From: a virus
Reading direction: 5' to 3' (one strand)
Virus record (IMG/VR): IMGVR_UViG_3300042483_000235
Location: 1 to 51,594 of that record
Length of the DNA stretch: 51,594 bases
The notes beneath the pieces were generated by a model. The model did no database searches. It worked only from the letters and a program-made list of their open reading frames with translations, and was not told where the DNA came from. Shown here one piece after another: positions 36,271-43,185 of the stretch (the stretch's first letter is position 1; each line of letters opens with the position of its first letter). A program made the translations under genes and the position numbers.

Positions 36271-36809
36271 TATAGAGTCTCTCCGCCCACTGTACGATTA
36301 CAAGCACAGAGTTCACCTGTTTGTAGCGCATCCAACACACGAAGTGTTTCTTCTGGGCTACGACCAACATTTAAGTTATTGACTGTAACATGCTGAATCT
36401 CGTTGCTTGGATCAACAATGAATGTGGCACGTAATGCCGCACCAGCTGGAGCATAGAACACACCCAGTTGTTCAATCAAGCTCAACTCACCACGCTGTGT
36501 ATCAGCAAACTGGTGATGTGTGATTTTCTTCAAATCAGCGTGTGCAGTCTGCCATGCTACTTTACAGAACTCATTATCTGTTGAACCTGTTAGCAGGACT
36601 GCATCACGGTCAGCAAAGTCTTGTGTCAACTTGTCGTAGGCCACAATCTCTGTTGGGCAAACAAATGTAAAGTCTTTTGGATAGTAAACGATTACTTTCC
36701 ACTTGCCTTCGAAACTATTTTCTGTAATAGTGTAGAACGCATCTTCTGGTTGTCCTGGCTTGACACCTGTAATTGCGAATGGGGCTAATTTATCTCCAAC
36801 TGTTTTCAT
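36270..36809 (-). CDS. ahpC: Peroxiredoxin AhpC-type (179 aa)
   Basis: Reduces peroxides in the cytoplasm. The peroxidatic motif is FTFVCPTEI (Cys51), with the preceding YYPKDFTFVCP loop intact. The C-terminal ELCACNRTVGG holds the resolving cysteines (168 and 170), as in the mycobacterial AhpC that works with AhpD. The start at 36809 has AAGGAGAT upstream; 45 nt of extra frame upstream is discarded. Two hairpins (AATGG/CCATT and ATTAGT/ACTAAT) lie at 36874-36899 in the leader region. Confidence 0.92.
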   Translation of the reverse strand: MKTVGDKLAPFAITGVKPGQPEDAFYTITENSFEGKWKVIVYYPKDFTFVCPTEIVAYDKLTQDFADRDAVLLTGSTDNEFCKVAWQTAHADLKKITHHQFADTQRGELSLIEQLGVFYAPAGAALRATFIVDPSNEIQHVTVNNLNVGRSPEETLRVLDALQTGELCACNRTVGGETL

Positions 36810-36937
36810 GCTTATATCTCCTTGTGTGTGAATGAAACAATAATTATTGTACATTTATTTACGCTATAAATCAATGGTTTTCCATTAGTTTTGACTAATA
36901 TTTTTTAATGGCACTAATAGGAAGAACTAATAATAGA

Positions 36938-36957
36938 AAAGGCTCCGAAGAGCCTTT
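36938..36957. terminator. Intrinsic terminator with UUCG-type loop
   Basis: AAAGGCTC-CGAA-GAGCCTTT; on the minus strand the loop is TTCG and TTTTCT follows. It ends the DUF4214-like gene. Confidence 0.85.
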
Positions 36958-36974
36958 GGTAAATTGTAAAGTGT

Positions 36975-37871
36975 TTACACTACCGGAGTATACTCAATAC
37001 CTGTAGTTGCTAGACCAACTAACCCAATAGTAGTTTCAAAAGCTGCCAACTCGCTGGCAGCAACTAAGACGTCAGCCTGACTCAACTTGTTGTTGGTCAT
37101 CCATGCTGTGTAGTCTGTAACCTGTGTCAATGTAGCATCAGTGCCGTAGACATTTTTGTAAACGTGCTTGATAAATGTTTCATTGCTAACACCACCTGCA
37201 TCTGTTTTGTAAACATCTGTGGCTAACAATGCTGTGGCTAATTCCTTGTTGGTCCAACCTGAATCAGCAAGTCGAATGCCAACACCTGTATAGGCTTTGG
37301 TAACATCAGCTGTACCAAGTGCGGCAGCTAACAATGCGTAAACATCACCTGCACGACCTGCGGCATCATAGGCAACAGCCTTGTCCGTGAACACCACACG
37401 CTCGTGGTTGGCAAGATTGAATTCCATGTTGCTGACCAATGTGCTGGCTAACTTTACATTGTCAGCAGTTTTAGTAACTGTGAACTCTGTGCTCTTGCCA
37501 CCCATTGCATAAGTGTCAACTCCGGTAGTACCAGTAACGTCAACTGTGATATCCACTGTGCCATCACCTGCGCGACCTGTACCCACTACACCAAAGGTGG
37601 CAATCTTACCTGCGGTGCCAACTGTGGCCACTGTGACGATCAAGTTGTTAGCCACTGCGCCGCCTAATGCTGTACCAGCAAGGGTGATTGTGTCGCCGGC
37701 AAGGTAACCTGTACCTGCACTGGCTGCTAGACTGTCTAGAACAACAGAGTATACTCCGTCTGTTTTAGTAACATCAAACGCAGCACCGGTTCCGGTTCCG
37801 CCTGTTAGGCCTGTGACATTTTGATAAGTTGCGTTAATTGGTTTGTCTTTGATCGTGATTGTTGTTGTCAT
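36975..37871 (-). CDS. Surface or virion protein with DUF4214-like domain (298 aa)
   Basis: The N-terminal half is Gly/Thr/Val-rich and repetitive (GTGYLAGDTITLAGTALGG), a pattern of phage tail-fibre or adhesin modules. The C-terminal part has SNETFIKHVYKNVYGTDATL and the final helices of a DUF4214-like domain, found in bacterial surface and S-layer-associated proteins. Monocistronic: its own promoter region upstream and terminator downstream imply high independent expression. Function unknown. Confidence 0.72.
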   Translation of the reverse strand: MTTTITIKDKPINATYQNVTGLTGGTGTGAAFDVTKTDGVYSVVLDSLAASAGTGYLAGDTITLAGTALGGAVANNLIVTVATVGTAGKIATFGVVGTGRAGDGTVDITVDVTGTTGVDTYAMGGKSTEFTVTKTADNVKLASTLVSNMEFNLANHERVVFTDKAVAYDAAGRAGDVYALLAAALGTADVTKAYTGVGIRLADSGWTNKELATALLATDVYKTDAGGVSNETFIKHVYKNVYGTDATLTQVTDYTAWMTNNKLSQADVLVAASELAAFETTIGLVGLATTGIEYTPVV

Positions 37872-37925
37872 AATTTTCCTTTTTAATAATATGAGTCATA
37901 AACTTAATTAGTGGTTTATACTACC

Positions 37926-37969
37926 ATTATACGCAAAATATCAAACAAAACTTGTGCGTACACGCACAA
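37926..37969 (-). promoter_or_regulatory. -10 box with upstream palindromic operator
   Basis: TATAAT at 37926-37931 (the -35 is poor) with a perfect 18-bp palindrome TTGTGCGT-AC-ACGCACAA at 37952-37969. The weak -35 plus palindrome suggests an activated promoter for the DUF4214-like gene. Confidence 0.55.
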
Positions 37970-37998
37970 CTTCGATGTGATAATTGATTAACTTTACC

Positions 37999-38024
37999 AA
38001 AAAACCCGCCGAAGCGGGTTTTTT
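37999..38024. terminator. Intrinsic terminator
   Basis: AAAAAACCCGC-CGAA-GCGGGTTTTTT, U-runs on both strands, 14 nt after the methyltransferase stop. Confidence 0.92.
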
Positions 38025-38037
38025 GATTGTATTTAAT

Positions 38038-39621
38038 TTACTCGACAATGAATAAATTGTTAAATCTATCTTCTGCTTCTTGATCTGTGATATCGTCGAT
38101 AACCTCTGGCTCTTCTATATGTAGAGCTAGGAATCCTGCCATAGTTATTGTTTCTGCTTCAGCATCTAATGAGCTAATCCACTCTTTCATAAACTGTTTT
38201 GGTAGACAGAAGTAAAAACGTTTTCTTATTTGCTTTTGTTGCTTGTACCAGGGTTGAGCAGAAACATACTTTATATAACTAAACACAAATTCGTACGGAA
38301 GGGAAATGCCCTCTTCGTTCTCAGTTGCGGTATTCCAATATACCTTAAATTTGTCTGTTAGGTTGTCAGCCATATTTTTTAAAGGAACAGTCCTACAGCA
38401 CCCCGGACTACTATTTCTAGTAATGTCATATTCACAATACCCAAAGTAATCAGTACTTCCGCTAGACGGATTAGATGTAAAGTAAAAACTAGGTTGCGGA
38501 TTTGGATTTAGTTCGTATACAAAACTACATTTTTTTAATGCTATATTTCTAAAATAGAATCGTGTTACTTTACGTTGCTGAATTGGTTTATAATTTTTGT
38601 CATCTGCAAAAATTGATAAATCTTTGACTACTGTTTTAACTTCGTTTATATAATCTGCAATTTGTTCTAATTTAGACTGTACTTTAACAGGGTCTTTACT
38701 GCTAAGAATTTTCAAATGGAATTTTTTATTGTGCGTTAAATCTGTAGCCAATGACGCCGCAGTAACGGGATTACTAAAAATCCTAACCAATCTATTCTTA
38801 AATTCTGTTTGAGATTCACCAGGCGAACTAATTAGAAAACTTTCTGCAGGAACTGACCCTAAGTAAGTTTTTTTAAAAATTTGCTGAAATGGGATATCTG
38901 GTGATAATAGTTGTAATACTTCATCCACTGGCTCTTCTACTCCATTATGTAGAGTATTGTAGTTAGTAGTGTCGCCACCAATCTGCATACTAAGTACAAT
39001 CAGTCCTTGTGCTACATTATCAAACTTGGATGGATCTACGTCGAACACTGCTACAATTTTAAAATACTTTTTTAAGAAGTTTTTAAATTGTAGATAAAAT
39101 TTAGAATCGTTAGTAACTAGACTTTTTGGAATAACATAATGGATCCCGCCAGTATAGTTATTGGTAATCATAATGTCTGCCGTTTTTATAATAAAGAAAA
39201 CAGCTTCTTCTCTAATACCAGTAACTTCATACTTGTGTGCTAGTGCTTTTACATATTTTTTATGTGTAGTTAAACTGTATGCAGGGCTTCTAAAAGGAAC
39301 ATTGCCAATAAAAGATACACTCTTATTTTCAAAAACTAATTCTTTATCAATGTCATAAAAATTAGAATGGTACAGATCCAAATTAGGAAATCGGTCAACT
39401 CCCTTGTCGTACCATTCTTGATCAAGCTCAACTCCCACAATTTTTTTGTCAGGATACATTTCGATCATAGGTTCAATGAACCCGCAGCCCCCGAAACTAG
39501 GTTCAATTACAATATCAGAGTCAACTTTTATATTACCCAGAATTTCTTTAACAAGATCCACGGGTGTAAAAAATTGTCCTAACTGATATTTTTTTGATTG
39601 TATATTTTTTTCTTCTAGCAT
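38038..39621 (-). CDS. DNA adenine N6-methyltransferase-like protein (527 aa)
   Basis: Class I SAM methyltransferase of the gamma type: GQFFTPVDLV at the start, IEPSFGGCGFIEPM for AdoMet binding, VGVELDQEWYD, and the catalytic FIGNVPFRSPAY (NVPF in place of the usual NPPY/F). The C-terminal half, about 300-520, may be target recognition. Follows the putative endonuclease gene by 7 nt. Likely protects or marks phage DNA. A TAAATA box lies 4 nt before the ATG. Confidence 0.8.
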   Translation of the reverse strand: MLEEKNIQSKKYQLGQFFTPVDLVKEILGNIKVDSDIVIEPSFGGCGFIEPMIEMYPDKKIVGVELDQEWYDKGVDRFPNLDLYHSNFYDIDKELVFENKSVSFIGNVPFRSPAYSLTTHKKYVKALAHKYEVTGIREEAVFFIIKTADIMITNNYTGGIHYVIPKSLVTNDSKFYLQFKNFLKKYFKIVAVFDVDPSKFDNVAQGLIVLSMQIGGDTTNYNTLHNGVEEPVDEVLQLLSPDIPFQQIFKKTYLGSVPAESFLISSPGESQTEFKNRLVRIFSNPVTAASLATDLTHNKKFHLKILSSKDPVKVQSKLEQIADYINEVKTVVKDLSIFADDKNYKPIQQRKVTRFYFRNIALKKCSFVYELNPNPQPSFYFTSNPSSGSTDYFGYCEYDITRNSSPGCCRTVPLKNMADNLTDKFKVYWNTATENEEGISLPYEFVFSYIKYVSAQPWYKQQKQIRKRFYFCLPKQFMKEWISSLDAEAETITMAGFLALHIEEPEVIDDITDQEAEDRFNNLFIVE

Positions 39622-39625
39622 TTTA

Positions 39626-39631
39626 TATTTA
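39626..39631 (-). promoter_or_regulatory. T4-late-like promoter box for the methyltransferase
   Basis: TAAATA 4 nt before the ATG at 39621; it overlaps the stop region of the upstream gene. Confidence 0.45.
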
Positions 39632-40342
39632 GTACACCAAGTTTTCGTATTTAGATAAATCGTATTTAGATAAATCTGTAAGGAATGGAGTTTCCCATGT
39701 GATGTCTAATAAGAACAAATCATGGAATTTTTCCGGTCTACTAATTTGTCCTTCTGTAGTGTGTCCTCGGTGTTGTGATTGTAACGGTATCATACCTTTA
39801 GTGAAATTATCAGCACCCGCGGTGGTTGAGATTAGGTGATAAGGAACCCAGTAATGCACAGCACCGTTGCCGAACACCGCAGAAAACAATCCGTAGTCAG
39901 CTTTGTCTGGATGTATCTGTTGAAAAGTGCCGCCACCGATATAATTATAACCTTTAGTAGCAAGCGGATTCTTTACAAGTTTCTTAGTACGTGCGCCTGC
40001 TTCTAGAGCATATCCTCTTTTTTCAATTGCTTTTGTAGAGTCACCTTTGGCTATTACAGTATATTTGATTTCCACACGGGCTCCCCGTAAATTTTGCAAT
40101 TTAACAACAGCAGAGTCTAAAGTGGCATCATGGGTTTCGTCTTGCTTTTCTAATAGCCCAGATGATGCACGTATTTTATCTTCCCATATATCACCTTTAC
40201 GTTTAGATGAAATGGGAGCTTGTACAGGATAATACATTGCGTCAGGTAATCCATAAAACTCAGTCCACCGTGTTCGGTCTTGTGTTGACTGCAACAATCT
40301 GTATTCTTCAGTAGTTAAGTTTTTGATGTTATCGGAAATCAT
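39629..40342 (-). CDS. Possible PD-(D/E)xK restriction endonuclease partner (237 aa)
   Basis: GDIWEDKIRASSG, then an Asp region, then RVEIKYTVIAKG, resembles a PD-(D/E)xK core (Glu before, then ExK). TFQQIHPDKADYGLFSAVFG and HYWVPYHLIS could form later strands. The neighbouring methyltransferase and the size (237 aa) suit a type II restriction enzyme, but this is inference from context. The start at 40342 is chosen because the longer frame runs into the promoter. Confidence 0.5.
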   Translation of the reverse strand: MISDNIKNLTTEEYRLLQSTQDRTRWTEFYGLPDAMYYPVQAPISSKRKGDIWEDKIRASSGLLEKQDETHDATLDSAVVKLQNLRGARVEIKYTVIAKGDSTKAIEKRGYALEAGARTKKLVKNPLATKGYNYIGGGTFQQIHPDKADYGLFSAVFGNGAVHYWVPYHLISTTAGADNFTKGMIPLQSQHRGHTTEGQISRPEKFHDLFLLDITWETPFLTDLSKYDLSKYENLVY

Positions 40343-40385
40343 TTTAGTCTTTCTAGATGTGGCCGCTTGTTTAGCGTATGTGTTT

Positions 40386-40414
40386 ATTATACCGTCAATA
40401 GTGCCAAATGTCAA
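40386..40414 (-). promoter_or_regulatory. Sigma70 promoter of the methyltransferase/endonuclease pair
   Basis: TTGACA, 17-bp spacer, TATAAT, all consensus, 44 nt upstream of the ATG at 40342. Confidence 0.85.
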
Positions 40415-40431
40415 GTACAAAACAAAAAGAA

Positions 40432-40449
40432 AACCCGCCGAAGCGGGTT
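40432..40449 (-). terminator. Intrinsic terminator of the tmRNA gene
   Basis: AACCCGC-CGAA-GCGGGTT; on the minus strand TTTTCTTTTTG follows the stem. It lies directly after the mRNA-like part of the tmRNA. Confidence 0.88.
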
Positions 40450-40785
40450 CCGAGTTTCTGTTACGAGGTATGTCTTACCCTAAGCTGAGTTTAGGCAGCT
40501 AATGCGAACTTTGAGTCGTTTGCGGTTACTTTTTTGTGTCTTCGACCGGGAGACCCCAATCCTAACGGCTTCTACATTGCCGAGCTGTCCACTCTGTTAC
40601 TCTTTGCCCAATCGATCCTGTGTCAGGCCCATCAGAAAAACACTTATGTCTTGTTAAACCTTTACCTGGTGCCCAACTAAATCTATTAAAACAACTTGGG
40701 CACAATGCGGTGTACTTCATAAATATCCTTTTGGTGGACCTGGCGGGCACTGCCCCCGCGTCTTGAACTTATTTCTCATCGCTTC
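40450..40785 (-). ncRNA. ssrA: Circularly permuted tmRNA
   Basis: Rescues stalled ribosomes. On the minus strand the acceptor piece comes first: T arm GCGGG-GGCAGTG-CCCGC, then CAGGTCC-A-CCA (CCA at 40734-40732). After a spacer of about 100 nt the coding piece starts GGGCCTG at 40630, pairing with CAGGTCC and giving the G3-U70 pair required by alanyl-tRNA synthetase. GGATCGAT follows. The tag frame is GCAAACGACTCAAAGTTCGC onward, encoding ANDSKFALAA then TAA (40523-40491). A terminator follows. The permuted two-piece order is otherwise known from alphaproteobacteria, cyanobacteria and some betaproteobacteria. Outer boundaries are approximate. Confidence 0.9.
40562..40720 (-). CDS. ORF inside the tmRNA gene, possibly spurious (52 aa)
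   Basis: MKYTALCPSCFNRFSW begins in the spacer between the two tmRNA pieces with AAGGAT upstream, then runs into the coding piece. CPSC and a later HxxC could bind zinc. Because the region 40630-40562 is needed for tmRNA structure, the ORF may be chance; if translated it would be an overlapping gene. Confidence 0.3.
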   Translation of the reverse strand: MKYTALCPSCFNRFSWAPGKGLTRHKCFSDGPDTGSIGQRVTEWTARQCRSR

Positions 40786-40802
40786 ATACAGCAATAACTT
40801 AT

Positions 40803-40831
40803 ATTTAACTACATTTTAACAGTTAAGTCAA
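40803..40831 (-). promoter_or_regulatory. Sigma70-type promoter of the tmRNA gene
   Basis: TTGACT, 17-bp spacer, TTAAAT, overlapping the end of the gene at 40809 and placing the transcript start near 40796, just before the acceptor piece. Confidence 0.55.
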
Positions 40832-41117
40832 TGTCTTCTTGTTGCTTTTGGACTTCTTTCATAGGACGAATAGGTTCTAACCAGGAATCTGGAATGTAGG
40901 CCTTTGGAGTATCTCCGTACATATTACTCAATCCAAATTCTGTGGCTATCCACCAAAAGTGATCTGTAATAGCAGCCTTGCAGGCAATTCCCTTAAACTG
41001 AAATTCCTCACCTTGCGTAAAATGTCCCACATACTCATCCACCAACACAGTTTTGCCTATGTTGGTAGGCCGTATGCTCATGATAATTTTGGCAAGATCG
41101 CCTTGTTCACATTTCAT
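40809..41117 (-). CDS. Hypothetical phage protein (102 aa)
   Basis: IRPTNIGKTVLVDEYVG, then GEEFQFKGIACKAAITDHFW, then GDTPKAYIPDSWLEPIRP: a small beta-rich (SH3- or KOW-like) layout with a phage-typical ending. No catalytic motif. Overlaps the upstream gene by 11 nt. Function unknown. Confidence 0.7.
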   Translation of the reverse strand: MKCEQGDLAKIIMSIRPTNIGKTVLVDEYVGHFTQGEEFQFKGIACKAAITDHFWWIATEFGLSNMYGDTPKAYIPDSWLEPIRPMKEVQKQQEDIDLTVKM

Positions 41118-41358
41118 TTTGTTTCATCAATCTAGTGTGTAAGATCATATTCTCAGTGACCAGTTTAGTGATAGTGGCCAGCATGATTAATCTATCCGCA
41201 TCTGTAATTGTTTCTTTGTCAAACTGTTCTAGAATACTAGAGCCTATCATTCGCATGGTCTGCTCTTGGCCTTTGGAAAATACTCCCCAGTCAAACGGGT
41301 CGCCTTCTTCGTGTGCAAAAGCAATATCCACAAGTTCATCAAGAGTTATTTTAGCCAT
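41107..41358 (-). CDS. Hypothetical helical phage protein (83 aa)
   Basis: MAKITLDELVDIAFAHEEGD and ITDADRLIMLATITKLVTEN suggest a small helical bundle; pattern familiar from phages, function unknown. Overlaps the DUF454 gene by 13 nt. Confidence 0.7.
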   Translation of the reverse strand: MAKITLDELVDIAFAHEEGDPFDWGVFSKGQEQTMRMIGSSILEQFDKETITDADRLIMLATITKLVTENMILHTRLMKQNEM

Positions 41359-41765
41359 GCTATTTTTTCTCCTGTTTCTTTTCTTCGATCATATTCTTCT
41401 GGGGTACTGGGATATCTCCAGGCCCATACAGCTACGAGAGCCATAAAGATACCTGTATAGATAACACCACGCAATGGCACTGTCCCAATACTCATTAAGA
41501 TCAAACTCAACGACATCATGCCAATCATAAGATATTTCATCTTTTGTGGAAATACACGTTTCTCTGACCAATTGCGTAGGAAAGGTCCAAACAGCTTGTG
41601 ATTCATAATCCAGTTATGCATACGTTCTGAACTTCTTGCAAAACAAAAAGCACTTGCAACCACAAAGGGACTATAAGGAATACCCGGAGTTATAACTCCA
41701 ATGTATGCCATTACTAGGCAAAGACAGCCTAGAACAAAAAAGAACGCTTTTTTTAATTTAATCAT
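41346..41765 (-). CDS. DUF454/YbaN-like membrane protein (139 aa)
   Basis: Family pattern FFFVLGCLCLVMAYIGVITP, GIPYSPFVVASAFCFARSSE, RMHNWIMNHKLFGPFLRNW and two C-terminal spans are typical of YbaN. The role of the family is unknown. A host-like membrane gene; the small genes downstream overlap it. Confidence 0.85.
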   Translation of the reverse strand: MIKLKKAFFFVLGCLCLVMAYIGVITPGIPYSPFVVASAFCFARSSERMHNWIMNHKLFGPFLRNWSEKRVFPQKMKYLMIGMMSLSLILMSIGTVPLRGVIYTGIFMALVAVWAWRYPSTPEEYDRRKETGEKIAWLK

Positions 41766-41770
41766 ATTAT

Positions 41771-42034
41771 TTAATTAGCAAAGACATTTGACGACCCAGT
41801 CAATGGGTCGCCACAGGTGCAGGCATCTCCCTGACGGTTAACTGGTTTGTTCCCAGCAAACACATTCCCACTTGCAGCCTGTGTTTTAGGACCACCATGT
41901 TCACCACTGCCATGACCTTCTACTGATGCAGCAGTTACGGATATAGGAGCATTATTGACTATTACCGAAGGAACCAGTGCTTCAATAACTAGCCCCCCAC
42001 AGTTGTCTACATTGACTCTTGCTACGCCTGGCAT
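41771..42034 (-). CDS. PAAR-domain tail spike tip protein (87 aa)
   Basis: MPGVARVNVDNCGG is the usual PAAR start, followed by SVTAASVEGHGSGEHGG, PKTQAASGNVFAGNKPVNRQ and GDACTCGDP, a conical zinc-binding tip that sharpens contractile-tail spikes. The start at 42034 leaves 4 nt after the upstream gene; an in-frame start at 42085 would overlap it by 47 nt. Supports a contractile-tail phage. Confidence 0.88.
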   Translation of the reverse strand: MPGVARVNVDNCGGLVIEALVPSVIVNNAPISVTAASVEGHGSGEHGGPKTQAASGNVFAGNKPVNRQGDACTCGDPLTGSSNVFAN

Positions 42035-42038
42035 ACTA

Positions 42039-42329
42039 TTAGGCCAACGCAATGCCAGTAGTTGATTCAAGAAATTGTTTGGCAAACTGTGAATCTGTTG
42101 CTTCGGCTACAGTAACAGTTGATTTTTGTAGTTTAACTTCAGTATCCGGATTGACTGTAAACAGGTAAGGCATTAAACCTGGACCTTTTGGCCCCATACC
42201 AATTACTTGCGGATTTTTTAGTTTATAATAAACTGCACCGTCTTCTACTAACTTGGCAACAATTTCTTCACCACTTGTGAGTTTAAGAGTGATTACTTCG
42301 CCTGCTGATACGCCTTTATTAATTAACAT
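42039..42329 (-). CDS. Sm-like fold phage protein (96 aa)
   Basis: GEVITLKLTSGEEIVAKLVE, then VYYKLKNPQVIGMGPKG resembles the first strands of an LSm/Hfq-type barrel, a pattern seen in small T4-like phage proteins. The C-terminal helix (QFAKQFLESTTGI) is extra. RNA binding is possible but not shown. Confidence 0.6.
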   Translation of the reverse strand: MLINKGVSAGEVITLKLTSGEEIVAKLVEDGAVYYKLKNPQVIGMGPKGPGLMPYLFTVNPDTEVKLQKSTVTVAEATDSQFAKQFLESTTGIALA

Positions 42330-42330
42330 T

Positions 42331-42558
42331 TTATACCTTTTCTAAATGTGCTTTAAGTTCTGTAAATCCACCAATCAGTTCTTCGCCGATAAAAATCTGC
42401 GGAACTGTTCGTGCTGTTGGAACAGCTTCCAATAGTTCTTCTCGAGTATATCCGTCTCCAATTTTCTTTTCTTCGAACGGAATACCTCGTTGTTTTAACA
42501 AGGCCTTGGCCTGGTCACAATAGGGGCAATGGTACTTTGACCATACTGTTGCTTTCAT
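42331..42558 (-). CDS. Glutaredoxin (75 aa)
   Basis: Active site CPYC at residues 11-14 in VWSKYHCPYCDQA, cis-Pro loop RTVPQIFIG, and C-terminal IGGFTELKAHLEK: complete glutaredoxin. Likely the electron donor for the nearby class I ribonucleotide reductase. Overlaps its upstream neighbour by 4 nt. Confidence 0.95.
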   Translation of the reverse strand: MKATVWSKYHCPYCDQAKALLKQRGIPFEEKKIGDGYTREELLEAVPTARTVPQIFIGEELIGGFTELKAHLEKV

Positions 42559-43007
42559 TTTATTTCCTTTGTGTCATATGTCTGTTGGAAGATGTCTTTT
42601 TTCACAGCACCATAGTCTCCTTCGCCGTGACGCACAATAACATCATTGCCTGCGGTATATTCCAAGTTGCCCCACGTGGCTTTAATAACGCCATCGTGAT
42701 CAGCCAACTTAGCTATTTTGATTACACCACCCTTAGGGGTTCCTGTACCGTCATGATTGTCGTCGTATTTGTCATGAAAATTTTCAGGATCCAAAGGCCA
42801 AAATTCTTTCTTAGGACCCGGACCCATGATATAATGTCCTGCCTTATGCTCTACTGGACCTTCCAATGTTTGTGTAACTCCATCACTGTCGGCAATGGTA
42901 TACGGCACTGGAATTGGCTTCTTAAAAGTTTTAAATGCCCCATCTTTAAACCAGCTATCGTCAATTTTACCTTCAATGAGGTTAATGTATTCTCTTAGTG
43001 TTTTCAT
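42555..43007 (-). CDS. Hypothetical phage protein (150 aa)
   Basis: Begins MKTLREYINLIEG, a start shared by many T4-like phage proteins. Gly/Asp/Lys-rich and probably beta-structured; contains GHYIMGPGPKKEFWPLDPE. No function recognised. Confidence 0.7.
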   Translation of the reverse strand: MKTLREYINLIEGKIDDSWFKDGAFKTFKKPIPVPYTIADSDGVTQTLEGPVEHKAGHYIMGPGPKKEFWPLDPENFHDKYDDNHDGTGTPKGGVIKIAKLADHDGVIKATWGNLEYTAGNDVIVRHGEGDYGAVKKDIFQQTYDTKEIK

Positions 43008-43009
43008 AA

Positions 43010-43177
43010 TTAACTTGAATATATAACTCTGCCTTTTTTATCAAGGACTCTAACCAGTATAGCACCTTTAGCTTTTTTGGCCAATGCCATAGAAATGGCC
43101 TGAGATTCGGTGCCAGCACCGCCTATAGAATTCCAAGATTCAAAAGGACTTTTACTTTTAAATTGTACCTTGTACAT
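43010..43177 (-). CDS. Small hypothetical protein (55 aa)
   Basis: MYKVQFKSKSPFESWNSIGG, then ESQAISMALAKKAKGAILVR and VLDKKGRVIYSS: a strand-helix-strand-strand layout like many tiny phage proteins. It fills the gap between nrdB and the gene at 42555. The ribosome site (CTAGGAAT) is moderate. Confidence 0.65.
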   Translation of the reverse strand: MYKVQFKSKSPFESWNSIGGAGTESQAISMALAKKAKGAILVRVLDKKGRVIYSS

Positions 43178-43185
43178 ATATATTC

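Noticed and set aside
40721-40750. Longer start for the 52-codon ORF
   Set aside because: The extension is antisense-free but consists of the tmRNA CCA end and T arm, so it cannot be a sensible protein start.
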